From Sporosarcina ureae (lineage in GTDB: Bacteria; Bacillota; Bacilli; Bacillales_A; Planococcaceae), in the NCBI RefSeq assembly GCF_002082015.1, contig NZ_CP015109.1, positions 706,134-770,133 on the forward strand: a stretch of 64,000 bases of DNA. The letters run 5' to 3'. Shown here piece after piece: positions 9,064 through 18,301 of the stretch (positions are counted from its first letter, which is position 1; each line of letters begins with the position of its first letter). The notes beneath the pieces were generated by a model. It was not told the DNA's origin. It saw only the letters and a list, made by a program, of their open reading frames with translations, and made no database searches. The position numbers were made by a program, and so were the translations under genes.

Positions 9064-9435
9064 TTATTCTACTGGACCTCGCCAAGTGGACATACCTTCT
9101 GACACATTGGTCACATCGTATCCTTCTTTATGCAAAATCTCACTTGCTGTTTGTGAACGGCTTCCGCTACGGCAAATCACTATGTACTTCTGTTCTTGAT
9201 CCAATCCGGCTCTTTCACCATCTTGTAATTGAGATAATGGTAGGTTGATGGCACTTCTTATATGCCCCTCATTGTATTCATCTACTTCGCGCACATCCAT
9301 CACTACCGCGCCTTCCTTTTGTAAAGCTTCAACATCTTCTAAATCTACTGTTGGAAATCCTTCATTCACTTTATCTGTCGATCCGCAAGCCGTCAGCACT
9401 AAAACGAGTGTGATCAACCAAACTAATTTCTTCAT
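9064..9435 (-). CDS. rhodanese-domain lipoprotein
   Basis: A 123-residue exported protein. Residues 1-18 form a signal peptide that ends in the lipobox LTAC, so the mature protein is a lipoprotein on the outer membrane face. The rest is one rhodanese domain (VVMDVREVDEYNEGHI) with the active-site loop ICRSGSRS; Cys is the sulfur acceptor and the loop length suits sulfur rather than phosphate chemistry. GGAGGGG precedes ATG 9435; the outer frame start at 9462 has none. Surface rhodanese lipoproteins are common in Bacillales, with unclear partners. Confidence 0.9.
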   Translation of the reverse strand: MKKLVWLITLVLVLTACGSTDKVNEGFPTVDLEDVEALQKEGAVVMDVREVDEYNEGHIRSAINLPLSQLQDGERAGLDQEQKYIVICRSGSRSQTASEILHKEGYDVTNVSEGMSTWRGPVE

Positions 9436-9678
9436 AATTTCCCCTCCAGTTAGGATAGCCAATGAATTATAGGTAGCGTTTACTGTAAATCAGGCTGACT
9501 TCTTCACATTTCTATTCAGTATATACTAATCTTTACTAAACTCAAAAACTCTCGATTTCTATTCAGTCAGCCAATCGATCAATTTTTCTTTTAGCAGATG
9601 CATGAATGGAGAAAGAACAGAAACCTCTGTACTGAATGATGCTTTTAATAGTGGCTATCGATGTAGATTCACTAAAAA

Positions 9679-9705
9679 ACGACACATAAATAGCCTATGT
9701 GTCGT
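9679..9705 (-). terminator. terminator after the carboxyltransferase gene
   Basis: ACGACACATA pairs with TATGTGTCGT over ten bases, and the minus-strand transcript then reads TTTTTTAG. The remainder of the 286-base gap 9436-9721 shows nothing I can name. Confidence 0.8.
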
Positions 9706-9721
9706 CGTTTGTATGATTTGA

Positions 9722-11296
9722 TTAAAATCCAGTCGGCCAATTGGCTAAACGCCGCTCACTTCTACCGCCGTTTCTCACACATGCAAAATCCAATGACTGA
9801 CAGATAAATTTGCGTGTCTCGCGGGGATCAATGACATCGTCTATATAATGACTAGCTGCAGCTTTATAAGGTGAACTATCAAACGCCCAATTCTCTAGTA
9901 ACTTCTTCCTTTTTTCTTTCGGATCTTCTGCTTTTTCTAATTGCCTGCCGTACACTACATTAATTCCAACTTCGGGACCCGTAAAATTGATTTCTGCAGT
10001 TGGCCAAGCAACTACGAAATCTGCGCCCATCGTCGGACCACACATATTGCCATAAGCTGCCCCAATACTTTTTCGTATAATAATGGAAATTTTAGGGACT
10101 GTTGATTGCGCTAATGCTTGATTCCACACCATAATCTTAGTTGGTATTTTTTCTTTTTCAGCTTGTGTGCTGATTCTGAAGCCAGGTGTATCATGAAGAA
10201 AAATCAGCGGTATATGGTAAGAATCACATAGACAGATGAAGTCCGTTGCTTTTTCACATTCTTCTGGACCGCTCGCACCAGCGTATTTATTCGGTTGATT
10301 CGCAATAATTCCGACCGCGCGCCCGTCCATATGTGTCAAAACTGTGATCAGCGCCTGGCCGTAACCAGGTTTATATTCCATATACTCCCCGTCATCTACA
10401 AGGTCTTCGATAATACGTTTCATATCATAGACTCGATTTGATAACGATGGAAGAATGGACAGAACATTGTCAGCTAAACGGTCAGGACTATCACTTGTCT
10501 GCTTACGTGGCGGTAATTCTGAGCTATTAGATGGCATGTAGGCAAAGAACTCTTTCATTTGCTCTATGCATTCTTCAGTAGAGCCTGCCGTGGAGTCTAC
10601 TTGTCCAGTCTGTCGGACATGTACTTCCGTCCCACCTAACTCTTCTTTGGATACCTTTTGACCGCTAGCCATTTCCAGCATGCGCGGCCCTGCTACTGCA
10701 AGACATGTACCTTTCACTTGTGTGACAAAATCAGACGATACGGCAATCCAAGTCGGCCCTCCAAAACTGTCTCCAAAAATTCCCGTAATCATAGGAATTT
10801 CTCGACTTAATGTTAAAAGCTCATGTGGAAATAATTTAGTACTGATTCCATCCGATCCCATTCCGTCAGGCATCCTGAGACCGCCACCTTCATTCAAGTT
10901 GAACATAGGCAGACCACGCTTAATAGCATATTCCATCAATGATTTTGATTTCCGGAGATGGACAGTCCCTTCCGTACCTGCGAAAACGGTTTGATCACCT
11001 GCCTGAATAACCGCATGTCTGCCATTAATTTTTCCCAAACCACCAATTAAACCGTCACCAGCACTAGTGCTCCCAATTCCCGTTTGATCCGAGTAGTTCA
11101 GCATGCCGAGTTCCATAAACGAGTCTTTATCCACGAGCAGATCAATACGCTCTCTTGCGGTATAGCGACCGGATTGGCGTTGCTTTTCGAGCTTGTCTGC
11201 TCCTCCGCTTTTTAATGCTTGCTCTTTCCTCCATTTCAACTCTTCAATAGATTGATTCACTGCATGTTCTGCGGGTTTATGCGTCACCTTGACCAC
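9722..11296 (-). CDS. acyl-CoA carboxylase, carboxyltransferase (beta) subunit
   Basis: A 524-residue biotin-dependent carboxyltransferase of the propionyl-/methylcrotonyl-CoA carboxylase beta type, with two crotonase-like halves. The N-half shows RYTARERIDLLVDKDSF and GLIGGLGKINGRHAVIQAGD. The C-half shows YEYKPGYGQ-like residues, HDTPGFRIS and MCGPTMGADFVVAWP. The beta subunit moves CO2 from carboxybiotin to the acyl-CoA. No biotin carboxylase or biotin carrier gene is nearby, so it must share subunits encoded elsewhere, or it is a decarboxylase-type relative. It overlaps the upstream ligase gene by 20 bases. GTG 11296 is the annotated start; GTG 11287 is an alternative. The substrate is not fixed by the sequence. 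Confidence 0.88.
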   Translation of the reverse strand: MVKVTHKPAEHAVNQSIEELKWRKEQALKSGGADKLEKQRQSGRYTARERIDLLVDKDSFMELGMLNYSDQTGIGSTSAGDGLIGGLGKINGRHAVIQAGDQTVFAGTEGTVHLRKSKSLMEYAIKRGLPMFNLNEGGGLRMPDGMGSDGISTKLFPHELLTLSREIPMITGIFGDSFGGPTWIAVSSDFVTQVKGTCLAVAGPRMLEMASGQKVSKEELGGTEVHVRQTGQVDSTAGSTEECIEQMKEFFAYMPSNSSELPPRKQTSDSPDRLADNVLSILPSLSNRVYDMKRIIEDLVDDGEYMEYKPGYGQALITVLTHMDGRAVGIIANQPNKYAGASGPEECEKATDFICLCDSYHIPLIFLHDTPGFRISTQAEKEKIPTKIMVWNQALAQSTVPKISIIIRKSIGAAYGNMCGPTMGADFVVAWPTAEINFTGPEVGINVVYGRQLEKAEDPKEKRKKLLENWAFDSSPYKAAASHYIDDVIDPRETRKFICQSLDFACVRNGGRSERRLANWPTGF

Positions 11297-12950
11297 CGCC
11301 TTCTTTCAACAGCCTTCTCAGAATTTTCCCTGAGCTCGTTGTAGGTAACTCCTCAATGAATTCTACTTCACGAGGATATTTATAAGCCGCCATATTGTGT
11401 TTCGCCCAGTTTATTATTTCTTGTGGTTCGATTTTACCTTTGTAATCTGTTTTCAATACAATGAACGCTTTAACGCTCTCTCCTCTTTTGGGATCCGGCA
11501 CACCGACCGCAACTGACTGAGAAACAGCCGGATGATTACTGAGCAAAGCCTCCACATCATCAGGGAATACACTATATCCCGAACACTTTATCAGCTCTTT
11601 AATACGTCCGAGATAATATAAATACCCTTCTTCATCCAATTTTCCAAAGTCACCAGTGTGTAGCCAACCGTCCCGTAAAGCTTCCTCAGTCGCTTCCGGT
11701 CTGTTCAGATACCCTTTAAATACGCCAGGACCTTTTAAGATGACTTCTCCTTCTTTTAAGGCTGGCATTTCGTCTCCAGTTGCTGGATCGATGATTTTAA
11801 TTTCTGTTTCATTTACAGCGATTCCACAGCTTCCAAATTTTATATTCTCCTGCGGCATAAATGTATCGCCTGTATGTGTCTCACTCAGCCCATAGGAGGC
11901 TTCGAACATCGGACATCCCTTTGTCACCAAGCTCCACTTATGCGCTAATTCCTCTGTTACTTGAATTCCAAAACTAGTGGACATGTTCTTTGTCAAGGAA
12001 GAGAAGTCACGGTTTTCTATACCGGGTATTTGTAGAATAGCCCCATTCATGATGGCTATACTGTACCAAGTTGTCACTCTGTACTTTTCAATCGCTAGAA
12101 CCGTAGCTTGTGGATCGAACCTTGTCATCAAGACTGTTTCATTAGCATTATAGACAGGGATATTCACGCCCATCAGCATACCGGCAATATGGCTTAGCGG
12201 AGCAACCGACAGCAATACTTCCTGTTGATTCATTTCATTGCCTGCAACTGCAGCCGCTGTTTTATATAAAGCATTTCCATGCGTCAACATGGCTCCTTTT
12301 GGTCTTCCTGTCGTCCCCGAAGTGAACACTAGCAGTGCCGTGTCTTCCCACAAATTAATAGCAGGATATTCTTTCAGTGGCTCGGTATTCTGTATGACTG
12401 AAATAAAGTCATAGGTATCATGAAATGAATCTTTCGGTGTATGATATTCTTGTGGAAATGGAAGAGTAGGCTCGGGTAGCAAGTAATCTGTATAATTGGT
12501 TGTGATTTTACAACGAAGACCCGGAACTTCTTCCGCAATCTTTTCGATACGGCTATAGATTTCCTGACCGGCAATAATGCCTTTAATATCCGCTTCTTGA
12601 ATGAGATAGATCAACTCTGCTTCGCGAAACATCGGATTCAATGGAACTACAATGCCACCTATGCGTTGAATTGCATAATGTCCAATAATATATTGGGGGC
12701 AATTCTGCATATACAGTGCGATTCTGTCTCCTTTTTTGAAGTTCTTCTCAATAAAGAATTGCGCCAGTCTATCAACTTGATTATCTAGACTTTTCCAACT
12801 TAACGCATTGCCGTAAAATTGGAATGCAGGCTGATTTGATAGATCTTGCGCATTTCGTTTTACATATTCATGCAGGGGGATTTCACCGAGACGATAAGTT
12901 AATTTTTCGGGTACTGTGGATGGCCAATACGGTCGCTCTGTTTTTTGCAT
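11277..12950 (-). CDS. acyl-CoA synthetase (AMP-forming), medium/long-chain type
   Basis: A 557-residue adenylate-forming ligase. The P-loop-like LLVFTSGTTGRPKGAMLTHG is followed by the aromatic SYGLSETH motif, then GWLHTGDFGKLDEEGYLYYLGR and the hinge IKELIKCSGYSVFPDDVEALL. The C-terminal SSGKILRR supplies the catalytic lysine. It activates a carboxylic acid to acyl-AMP and then acyl-CoA in the cytoplasm. It is preceded by the 3-hydroxyacyl-CoA dehydrogenase and overlaps the carboxyltransferase, so the three form one operon for breakdown of an acid, possibly branched-chain. GAGAGGGG precedes the ATG. Confidence 0.9.
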   Translation of the reverse strand: MQKTERPYWPSTVPEKLTYRLGEIPLHEYVKRNAQDLSNQPAFQFYGNALSWKSLDNQVDRLAQFFIEKNFKKGDRIALYMQNCPQYIIGHYAIQRIGGIVVPLNPMFREAELIYLIQEADIKGIIAGQEIYSRIEKIAEEVPGLRCKITTNYTDYLLPEPTLPFPQEYHTPKDSFHDTYDFISVIQNTEPLKEYPAINLWEDTALLVFTSGTTGRPKGAMLTHGNALYKTAAAVAGNEMNQQEVLLSVAPLSHIAGMLMGVNIPVYNANETVLMTRFDPQATVLAIEKYRVTTWYSIAIMNGAILQIPGIENRDFSSLTKNMSTSFGIQVTEELAHKWSLVTKGCPMFEASYGLSETHTGDTFMPQENIKFGSCGIAVNETEIKIIDPATGDEMPALKEGEVILKGPGVFKGYLNRPEATEEALRDGWLHTGDFGKLDEEGYLYYLGRIKELIKCSGYSVFPDDVEALLSNHPAVSQSVAVGVPDPKRGESVKAFIVLKTDYKGKIEPQEIINWAKHNMAAYKYPREVEFIEELPTTSSGKILRRLLKEGGGQGDA

Positions 12951-13032
12951 AGCAATTCCCCTCTCCTATTTACTAGACAGCATCTTCATCACTTAAAGTT
13001 GTTGCCTAATACATTCCAAATCGTTTTCTATC

Positions 13033-13914
13033 TTACTTCACCGGTACTTCACGATAATCATAAAACCCTATTTTCGTTTTCCGTCCTAGTTCCCCTTTAT
13101 CTACTTTTTCTTTAATGCATGCAGGTGGCTGATCTCTTTCATCTCCGCTTTGCTGATATTGATGTTGCATGGCCGAATACACGACGTCTGCTCCTGACAT
13201 ATCGATTAATTCGAAAGGGCCGAGTTTATGGCCAAGAGATTTTCTTATAATAAGATCGATATCTTTGAAGTCAGCAATTCCTTCTTCATACAAGTACGTC
13301 GCTTCTCGGTGGATTGCACCAAGTATACGATTCGCAACAAATCCTGAAATCTCTTTTCTCAATAGTACTGCTGTACGTCCGATTTGTTTTGAAACGGCCA
13401 TGGCGATATCCTTTGTCTCTTCAGAAGTTTTTTCACTCATGACTACTTCGAGGCTATCCATTACGAGTGGTGGGAAGAAGAAATGCATATTGCATACTTG
13501 ATCCGGTCTGTCCGTCACTTCTGCGAGCAATGAATTCATAATCGTGGAACTATTTGTTGCCAGTATAGTATGAGATGGAGTCATTTTATCTAGTTTTTTA
13601 AACAATTCCTGCTTTACTTCCAGCACTTCGACAATCGCCTCTATCACAAGATCCGCGTCTTTCGCTGCTTCTTCTAACTGATCAGTAAAGGTTAGTAATG
13701 AAAAAGCTTTCTCTATAGCTGGCTCATTAATCTTTCCTTTTCTTACCCAATCACCCATCAGACGCTCCAAGTTATTCTTTGCCTGTTGCAAAGCCTCTTG
13801 GTTAATATCTTGCAACGTGGTTTGATATCCACCCAGTGCACACAGCATGGCAATTTGGTGTCCCATCTGCCCAGCACCAATTACTGTAATCCGTTTCACA
13901 TCGTTTGAATTCAT
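13033..13914 (-). CDS. 3-hydroxyacyl-CoA dehydrogenase
   Basis: A 293-residue soluble dehydrogenase. The NAD loop VIGAGQMGHQIA is at residues 11-22. Later come LATNSSTIMNSLLAEVTD with the catalytic-region residues, CNMHFFFPPLVMDSLEVV with the histidine, and KEISGFVANRILGAIHREA. The family oxidises L-3-hydroxyacyl-CoA with NAD+ (for example 3-hydroxybutyryl-CoA). It is first in a three-gene operon with an acyl-CoA ligase and a carboxyltransferase. AGGGGGAG lies before the ATG, and a candidate operator lies before that. It is the shorter, single-function form and not a fused enoyl-CoA hydratase. Confidence 0.92.
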   Translation of the reverse strand: MNSNDVKRITVIGAGQMGHQIAMLCALGGYQTTLQDINQEALQQAKNNLERLMGDWVRKGKINEPAIEKAFSLLTFTDQLEEAAKDADLVIEAIVEVLEVKQELFKKLDKMTPSHTILATNSSTIMNSLLAEVTDRPDQVCNMHFFFPPLVMDSLEVVMSEKTSEETKDIAMAVSKQIGRTAVLLRKEISGFVANRILGAIHREATYLYEEGIADFKDIDLIIRKSLGHKLGPFELIDMSGADVVYSAMQHQYQQSGDERDQPPACIKEKVDKGELGRKTKIGFYDYREVPVK

Positions 13915-13939
13915 GTTCTTACTCCCCCTTGTTATCTAT

Positions 13940-13970
13940 ACTAACTGGTCGGTATGTTCTGACTATTATA
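13940..13970 (-). promoter_or_regulatory. candidate promoter and TetR-type operator of the acyl-CoA operon
   Basis: On the minus strand a TATAAT (13965-13970) is followed downstream by ACCGACCAGTTAGT (13940-13953). Read on either strand the box fits the approximate pattern ACYRACYRGTYRGT, as in operators of TetR-family repressors of acyl-CoA metabolism. The -35 is weak (CTAAAG at 17 bases). No regulator gene is adjacent, so the binding protein is unknown. Confidence 0.45.
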
Positions 13971-14083
13971 ATAACTAGTTTTCTTTTCTTTAGCAAGTGA
14001 AATCATAACTTTAGATTCGGAAGCATTTTATATGGAGACCAATCGGTTAATAGTTCTTAATAAAACAATCAAGAGATTGGGAC

Positions 14084-14130
14084 AGAACAGAAAAAACGTA
14101 AGGGAATCCTTTACGCTTTTTTTCTGTTCT
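14084..14130. terminator. long hairpin (terminator-like) beside the interspersed repeat
   Basis: AGAACAGAAAAAACGTAA (14084-14101) pairs with TTACGC followed by a T-run and CTGTTCT (14111-14130). Poly-A and poly-T inside the arms suit bidirectional termination. The rest of 13971-14160 shows nothing nameable. Confidence 0.55.
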
Positions 14131-14159
14131 TATCAGAAAATATTTTTTTAGAGTATCAG

Positions 14160-14366
14160 AGTGTACCGGAACGGAGAAAGGCCGACTCCTGAGGGATCAG
14201 CGTGCGTCTTGAGACCCTGGACAGGTGCCTTAATTTCTGTAAAGTACACAGAAATTAAGGCAAAGCGAACCCTACGTTGTTCGCTTAGCTCAAGCCACGC
14301 CCCTCGGAAAGCGTGCCTTTCGGAGTGCAGGGAAACGGGGTGAGATAGTTATATCCCAGCCTCTTT
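14160..14366. repeat. interspersed intergenic repeat, about 205 bp
   Basis: The stretch is noncoding and GC-richer than its surroundings. It contains GACTCCTGAGGGATCAGCG, then GTCTTGAGACCC, a 13-base-arm hairpin (14228-14240 with 14248-14260), GCTCAAGCCACGCC and GAAAGCGTGCC. The same blocks, in the opposite orientation, make up the element at 59143-59259. Its right edge, 14340-14366, is repeated exactly in inverted orientation at 63974-64000. Such palindromic repeats with a GACTCC...GAAAGCG core are scattered through many Bacillaceae and Planococcaceae genomes. The AT-rich hairpin between the two halves looks like an insertion into the core. An open frame across it is not a gene. Confidence 0.8.
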
Positions 14367-14370
14367 GCTT

Positions 14371-15462
14371 TCATTCCACCAATTCCATATCATTTGCCCA
14401 TTCAATGACTTCTTCGAACGATACATCCGGATTATTCAATAAGATGGAGTAATTGACTCCATTCTCTACCCAGAATAAATTACGGAACCCTTCCATCTCT
14501 ATCACCGTTCCTTCGATCCCACGAATCTCTACATTTTCTTCTCCAGGCATTTTCATATCTTCTTCAGTATTTTCTGGAGATTTAAACAGCGAAAGAGACA
14601 TGAGTGGTATTTCTTCTCTTACATACTCGATATTAATTTCTACTCTGTTCAATTCACCTTTTATATCATCCATTTCAATCTTTCCTATTTTTAAGTTTTT
14701 ATCTTCAGGAAAATAAAGGATCGGTTTCCCCACGCTTTGCGCTGCTTCTTCTATTGTTACTTCCGATGTGCTACTCATTGCATCCAAGTCTTGAATGTCA
14801 GTCCCATCAGGAAGTTCAATTACGAAAGTCTCGTCTGGAAACTCTTTATTGAACTCAATTTTCGTATATTCTATTTCCACCTTATTGTCGCCGGATTGAG
14901 ATATAGATTTTAAGACAAACCAATTTTCTTTATCTACCCATAGTTCTTGATCACCAAATAACGTATCTTTATCGTTGGCCTTTGCTACTAAATGATAAGC
15001 ATCCCGACCTGCAATTTTTTCATTTTCATCAATCGAGATCGTATGGGAATCTCCAATCATTTTCAATAGTTGTTGTGCTTGCTCCTTTGGGGATGGGGCC
15101 ATGGTTGCAAGCATTTCGCCATCATCACTGACAAATGCTTGTTTAGTACTTGCTTGATACATCGTGATCGTTTCCCCGTCATTAACTGTTATATTTTGTT
15201 CTTCTGCAGTTGCGCCTTCTGTTTCCACTTTGACTTTCCCGTCTTTCGAGCGCCACTCTTTCAATTGAATATTATCTGCCTCAGCTGTCATCTTCATAGT
15301 TGCCTCTGCATAATACGATAAAGGTTCTTCATTTTCCTTCATCGCATTATTGATAACTTGTTCAGGTGAATATTGATTTCCATCTTCTGAACAAGCCCCT
15401 AATCCAAAGGCCAGTAAACTAACAGTTGCTACACCTAATAATTTGTTTATGATTTTCATCAT
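14371..15462 (-). CDS. LolA/RseB-like lipoprotein in a two-component operon
   Basis: A 363-residue lipoprotein. A signal peptide ends in a lipobox-like LGACSEDG. The domain after it has the beta-rich pattern of LolA/LppX/RseB-type lipid-binding proteins (EPLSYYAEATMKM, YHLVAKAND, ELWVDKENWFVLKS, DETFVIELP). A C-terminal region with an FRNLFWVENGVNYSILL strand resembles DUF4367. In Bacillales this class includes the sporulation protein YdcC. It is the last gene of an operon with a response regulator and histidine kinase, which suggests a cell-envelope signal or an accessory sensor; this is inferred. ATG 15462 is chosen, six bases after AGAGG. Confidence 0.78.
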   Translation of the reverse strand: MMKIINKLLGVATVSLLAFGLGACSEDGNQYSPEQVINNAMKENEEPLSYYAEATMKMTAEADNIQLKEWRSKDGKVKVETEGATAEEQNITVNDGETITMYQASTKQAFVSDDGEMLATMAPSPKEQAQQLLKMIGDSHTISIDENEKIAGRDAYHLVAKANDKDTLFGDQELWVDKENWFVLKSISQSGDNKVEIEYTKIEFNKEFPDETFVIELPDGTDIQDLDAMSSTSEVTIEEAAQSVGKPILYFPEDKNLKIGKIEMDDIKGELNRVEINIEYVREEIPLMSLSLFKSPENTEEDMKMPGEENVEIRGIEGTVIEMEGFRNLFWVENGVNYSILLNNPDVSFEEVIEWANDMELVE

Positions 15463-15480
15463 TCTCAACCTCTTTCTTTT

Positions 15481-16926
15481 TTATAATCTTGGCAAACAAC
15501 ATATTACACATGTACCTATCGATTCTTTTGAAAAGAATTGAATATCTCCGTTGTGTTTCTCCACTAATTGCTTTGAAATACTTAGCCCTAACCCTGTACC
15601 GTGTGTGGAATATTTACGCCTAGCCTCATCTGCCTGATAAAGCGGTTTGAAAATAGATTGAATCTGACTTTCTGCTACCCCATGTCCTTCATTTTGTACG
15701 ATGATATAAGCATTGTTAACAAAGTCGAATGAATAAGCGGCTTGAACAAAGTCATATAGCCAGTCAATTTCGCCTTCTGATAGAGCTGCGATCCAAATTT
15801 CCCCTTCTATTTCAGTATGATGGATTGCATTGGTCATCAGATTATCTATTACTCGCATTAACTGCTTTGGATTCACTTTATATTCCCCTGTAACATTTGC
15901 AGTGGAGTGGAGTTGGATACACTTCGCTTGGCATAATGGTTCATAGTCAGAAACAAGCATTTCAAAGAACTCACTCCCATCCACTTCAGTTCTGTTCATT
16001 TCATAGGCAGGTGACTGTAATAATGTAAACGTAAGCAAATCATCGAGCATCTGTTTCATGAAATTGGATTTCTCGATAATCACTTGGCGATACTCGCTCT
16101 CTTGCTCTTTTGTCAGTTGCTCATTGAGTTCAAGTGATTCCGCATACGCACGAATAGATGTTAAAGGTGTTTTCAAGTCATGTGAAATGGCAGCAATCAT
16201 GTATTCTCTTTCCTGTTGTTCTTTTTCTATACGGTTTCTTGCTTCTGTGATACTTTTTTGCATAGCGTAGAAATGTGCCTGCAATTGCCCGATCTCATCT
16301 TGAATGACGATATTTCTCTCCATTACTGGATTTCCTTTTGAGAAAGTTGTCATGTCATGTTGCAAGTCTGTTAATCTACGGTTCACTTTACGGTTAACGA
16401 AAAGCACGACTACGACATATAGCACAATGAATAACGCTATGAATACGGCGATGATCCATGTGGTTCTCTTGGAAACCGCTTGCACCCAGCCATCACGTGC
16501 CACGTCAATTTGATAAAACCCTATCAATTTATTATGATCGAATACAGGTGCTTTATAACGATGTGACCGAAATTCCTGTTGTAAGGAAAATAGATCACCA
16601 TACAGTGTTTCACGATTAACCGGAACCGCTACAGTCTGCACAGAATTGGATGAATAGAGCACTAAACCATTTTGATTCAAGAGTTGTATTGATAATTTTT
16701 CGTCTACTAATTGTTCAATTTCATCGTGCGATGCACCTGGCTGAAACAATAAAGGATCATTCAAGACACGTTGAATCTTTTTCATTTCAATAGTCGTAGA
16801 AAAAAACTCTTTCACTTTCTGACCTTCGTTGTAGTCATTGATCCAGGCAAATAAAAAATATGCGAAAAGAAGCGGTAAAATCATGACGAGTAAATAAGAT
16901 AACAATAGCCATGTTTTTAGTTTCAT
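15481..16926 (-). CDS. sensor histidine kinase
   Basis: A 481-residue membrane kinase. One N-terminal helix (residues about 5-28) and a second (about 158-178) bracket an extracytoplasmic sensor of about 130 residues. A HAMP-like segment, the H-box AAISHDLKTPLTSIRAYAE, the N-box VIDNLMTNAIHH and the G-box STHGTGLGLSISKQL follow. The usual D-x-G-x-G box reads VQNEGHGV here. ATG 16926 overlaps the stop of the regulator gene (ATGA) and follows GGAGAAC; the longer frame to 16962 is ruled out by position and lack of a ribosome site. The signal is unknown; the third operon member is a lipid-binding-like lipoprotein. Confidence 0.92.
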   Translation of the reverse strand: MKLKTWLLLSYLLVMILPLLFAYFLFAWINDYNEGQKVKEFFSTTIEMKKIQRVLNDPLLFQPGASHDEIEQLVDEKLSIQLLNQNGLVLYSSNSVQTVAVPVNRETLYGDLFSLQQEFRSHRYKAPVFDHNKLIGFYQIDVARDGWVQAVSKRTTWIIAVFIALFIVLYVVVVLFVNRKVNRRLTDLQHDMTTFSKGNPVMERNIVIQDEIGQLQAHFYAMQKSITEARNRIEKEQQEREYMIAAISHDLKTPLTSIRAYAESLELNEQLTKEQESEYRQVIIEKSNFMKQMLDDLLTFTLLQSPAYEMNRTEVDGSEFFEMLVSDYEPLCQAKCIQLHSTANVTGEYKVNPKQLMRVIDNLMTNAIHHTEIEGEIWIAALSEGEIDWLYDFVQAAYSFDFVNNAYIIVQNEGHGVAESQIQSIFKPLYQADEARRKYSTHGTGLGLSISKQLVEKHNGDIQFFSKESIGTCVICCLPRL

Positions 16927-17627
16927 AAGAGTTCTCCAATAAATTGATAGCCTGTTCCCCATACTGTCTGAATGAATTGTGGTGCTTTTACAGGATCCCC
17001 AAGCTTACTTCGAAGCGACTTAATATGAACCGTTACAGTATGCGCGTTTTCTGTATCTACTTCATTCCATACATGTTCATACAGTTCTTTTTTTGTGAAG
17101 ATCCGCTCTGAGTTTCGCGCAAGTACTTTTAATAAATCAAACTCAGTAGCAGTTAGTCTGATTTCATCTCCCTCTTTCACTACTTTTTGTTGCTCCCAAA
17201 AGATTGTCAATTCATGCTTGTAAACAGCTTTGTTTTCGCTCACAGTGTCGGTACCGTTATATCGCTTCCACCTTCTAAGCTGCGATTGAATTCTCGCACT
17301 TAATTCGACTAAACTAAATGGCTTCTCTACGTAATCGTCTGCGCCTATTTGTAAGCCTTGTACTTTATCATCATCTTCTCTTTTAGCGCTAATGATGATA
17401 ATTGGAACATTACTTTCCCACCGAATATTTTTGCATAAAATAAAGCCATCCATTTCTGGTAGCATCAAATCTACTAGAACAAGATCATAACTACTTTGTT
17501 GAAAATCTTCCCATCCTTCTAGACCCGTTGTAGCCCAAGTTACCTCATAACCTTCTACCCGTAGCATGTCTTGGATTACACGAGCGATTTCGGGATCATC
17601 TTCTACTAGTAATAAATGTGCTAGCAT
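16923..17627 (-). CDS. OmpR-family response regulator
   Basis: A 234-residue regulator. The receiver has the acidic pair VEDD near the start, the phospho-acceptor Asp in LVLVDLMLPEMDG, Ser in IIISAK and Lys in YVEKPFS. A winged-helix domain ends in HTVTVHIKSLRSKLGD and VWGTGYQF. AGGAGGAG stands before the ATG. It is the first gene of the operon, overlapping the kinase by four bases. Confidence 0.94.
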   Translation of the reverse strand: MLAHLLLVEDDPEIARVIQDMLRVEGYEVTWATTGLEGWEDFQQSSYDLVLVDLMLPEMDGFILCKNIRWESNVPIIIISAKREDDDKVQGLQIGADDYVEKPFSLVELSARIQSQLRRWKRYNGTDTVSENKAVYKHELTIFWEQQKVVKEGDEIRLTATEFDLLKVLARNSERIFTKKELYEHVWNEVDTENAHTVTVHIKSLRSKLGDPVKAPQFIQTVWGTGYQFIGELL

Positions 17628-17755
17628 AGTGAACTCCTCCTGTATTCATAATCTATCACGAAATAAAATCATTTCCTGTAATTTTATAAATTCTTTATCA
17701 TTGTTTATTATCTTACCTGAAAGAAAGTTAACGTAAGCAAAAACAATAGAAAAAA

Positions 17756-17787
17756 CTCTAACAAGAAGTGAATGACTTCTGTTAGAG
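17756..17787 (-). terminator. terminator after the DUF3887 lipoprotein gene
   Basis: CTCTAACA pairs with TGTTAGAG, extended by GAAGT/ACTTC, and the minus strand continues into a T-run. Confidence 0.85.
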
Positions 17788-17802
17788 CTTCCGTTGTTTA
17801 AA

Positions 17803-18183
17803 CTATTTCACAAAAAATCCTGCGACTCGTTGCTTTTCATCCAATGTGATCGTGTAGACTCTATTATCTTCTTTATACTTCGCAACAATCGTCGCAACAA
17901 AATATTGCTCTTTCTTAGCGACTGACTCTTTCTCAAAGCTGACGAATTCACCGGATTCCTTTACAATATCTGATACTTCTTGTAATTGCTCTACGGATAA
18001 AGCATCTTTCATCGTTGGATCAAACATAGTACGCATTTCATCAAACTTCTCTTCATTAAATAACGTGATGGTTTCTTTTGATTTCTCCATATACTCTTTG
18101 GCAGCAGAATCATCTACTTTATTATTTCCACACGCTGCAAGTAGAAAAATTGTTACCAGAGCCAGCATAACTATTTTTTTCAT
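17803..18183 (-). CDS. DUF3887-type lipoprotein
   Basis: A 126-residue lipoprotein. The signal peptide runs to the lipobox LLAACGNN, and the mature part has the DUF3887 pattern (KETITLFNEEKFDEMRTMF, then GEFVSFEKESV and TITLDEKQRVAGFFVK). Proteins of this class have a nuclear-transport-factor-2-like fold and are often paired with hydrolases or penicillin-binding proteins; none is adjacent. It has its own terminator and lies upstream of the two-component operon with a gap of 175 bases. Confidence 0.85.
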   Translation of the reverse strand: MKKIVMLALVTIFLLAACGNNKVDDSAAKEYMEKSKETITLFNEEKFDEMRTMFDPTMKDALSVEQLQEVSDIVKESGEFVSFEKESVAKKEQYFVATIVAKYKEDNRVYTITLDEKQRVAGFFVK

Positions 18184-18301
18184 TCCCTAACTTCCTTCCG
18201 TTTCATCATGGCAAATACACGAACGGGATAAGTGATACCCATACAGAATTGATCCACAGTTTTAAATTAGTTGTGTAGCCAAATCCTCTCGTAAATTCTT
18301 G

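Noticed and set aside
14161..14343. 60-codon open frame in the repeat at 14 kb
   Set aside because: It lies in a palindromic repeat shared with two other places, has no ribosome site, and its text is explained by the repeat.
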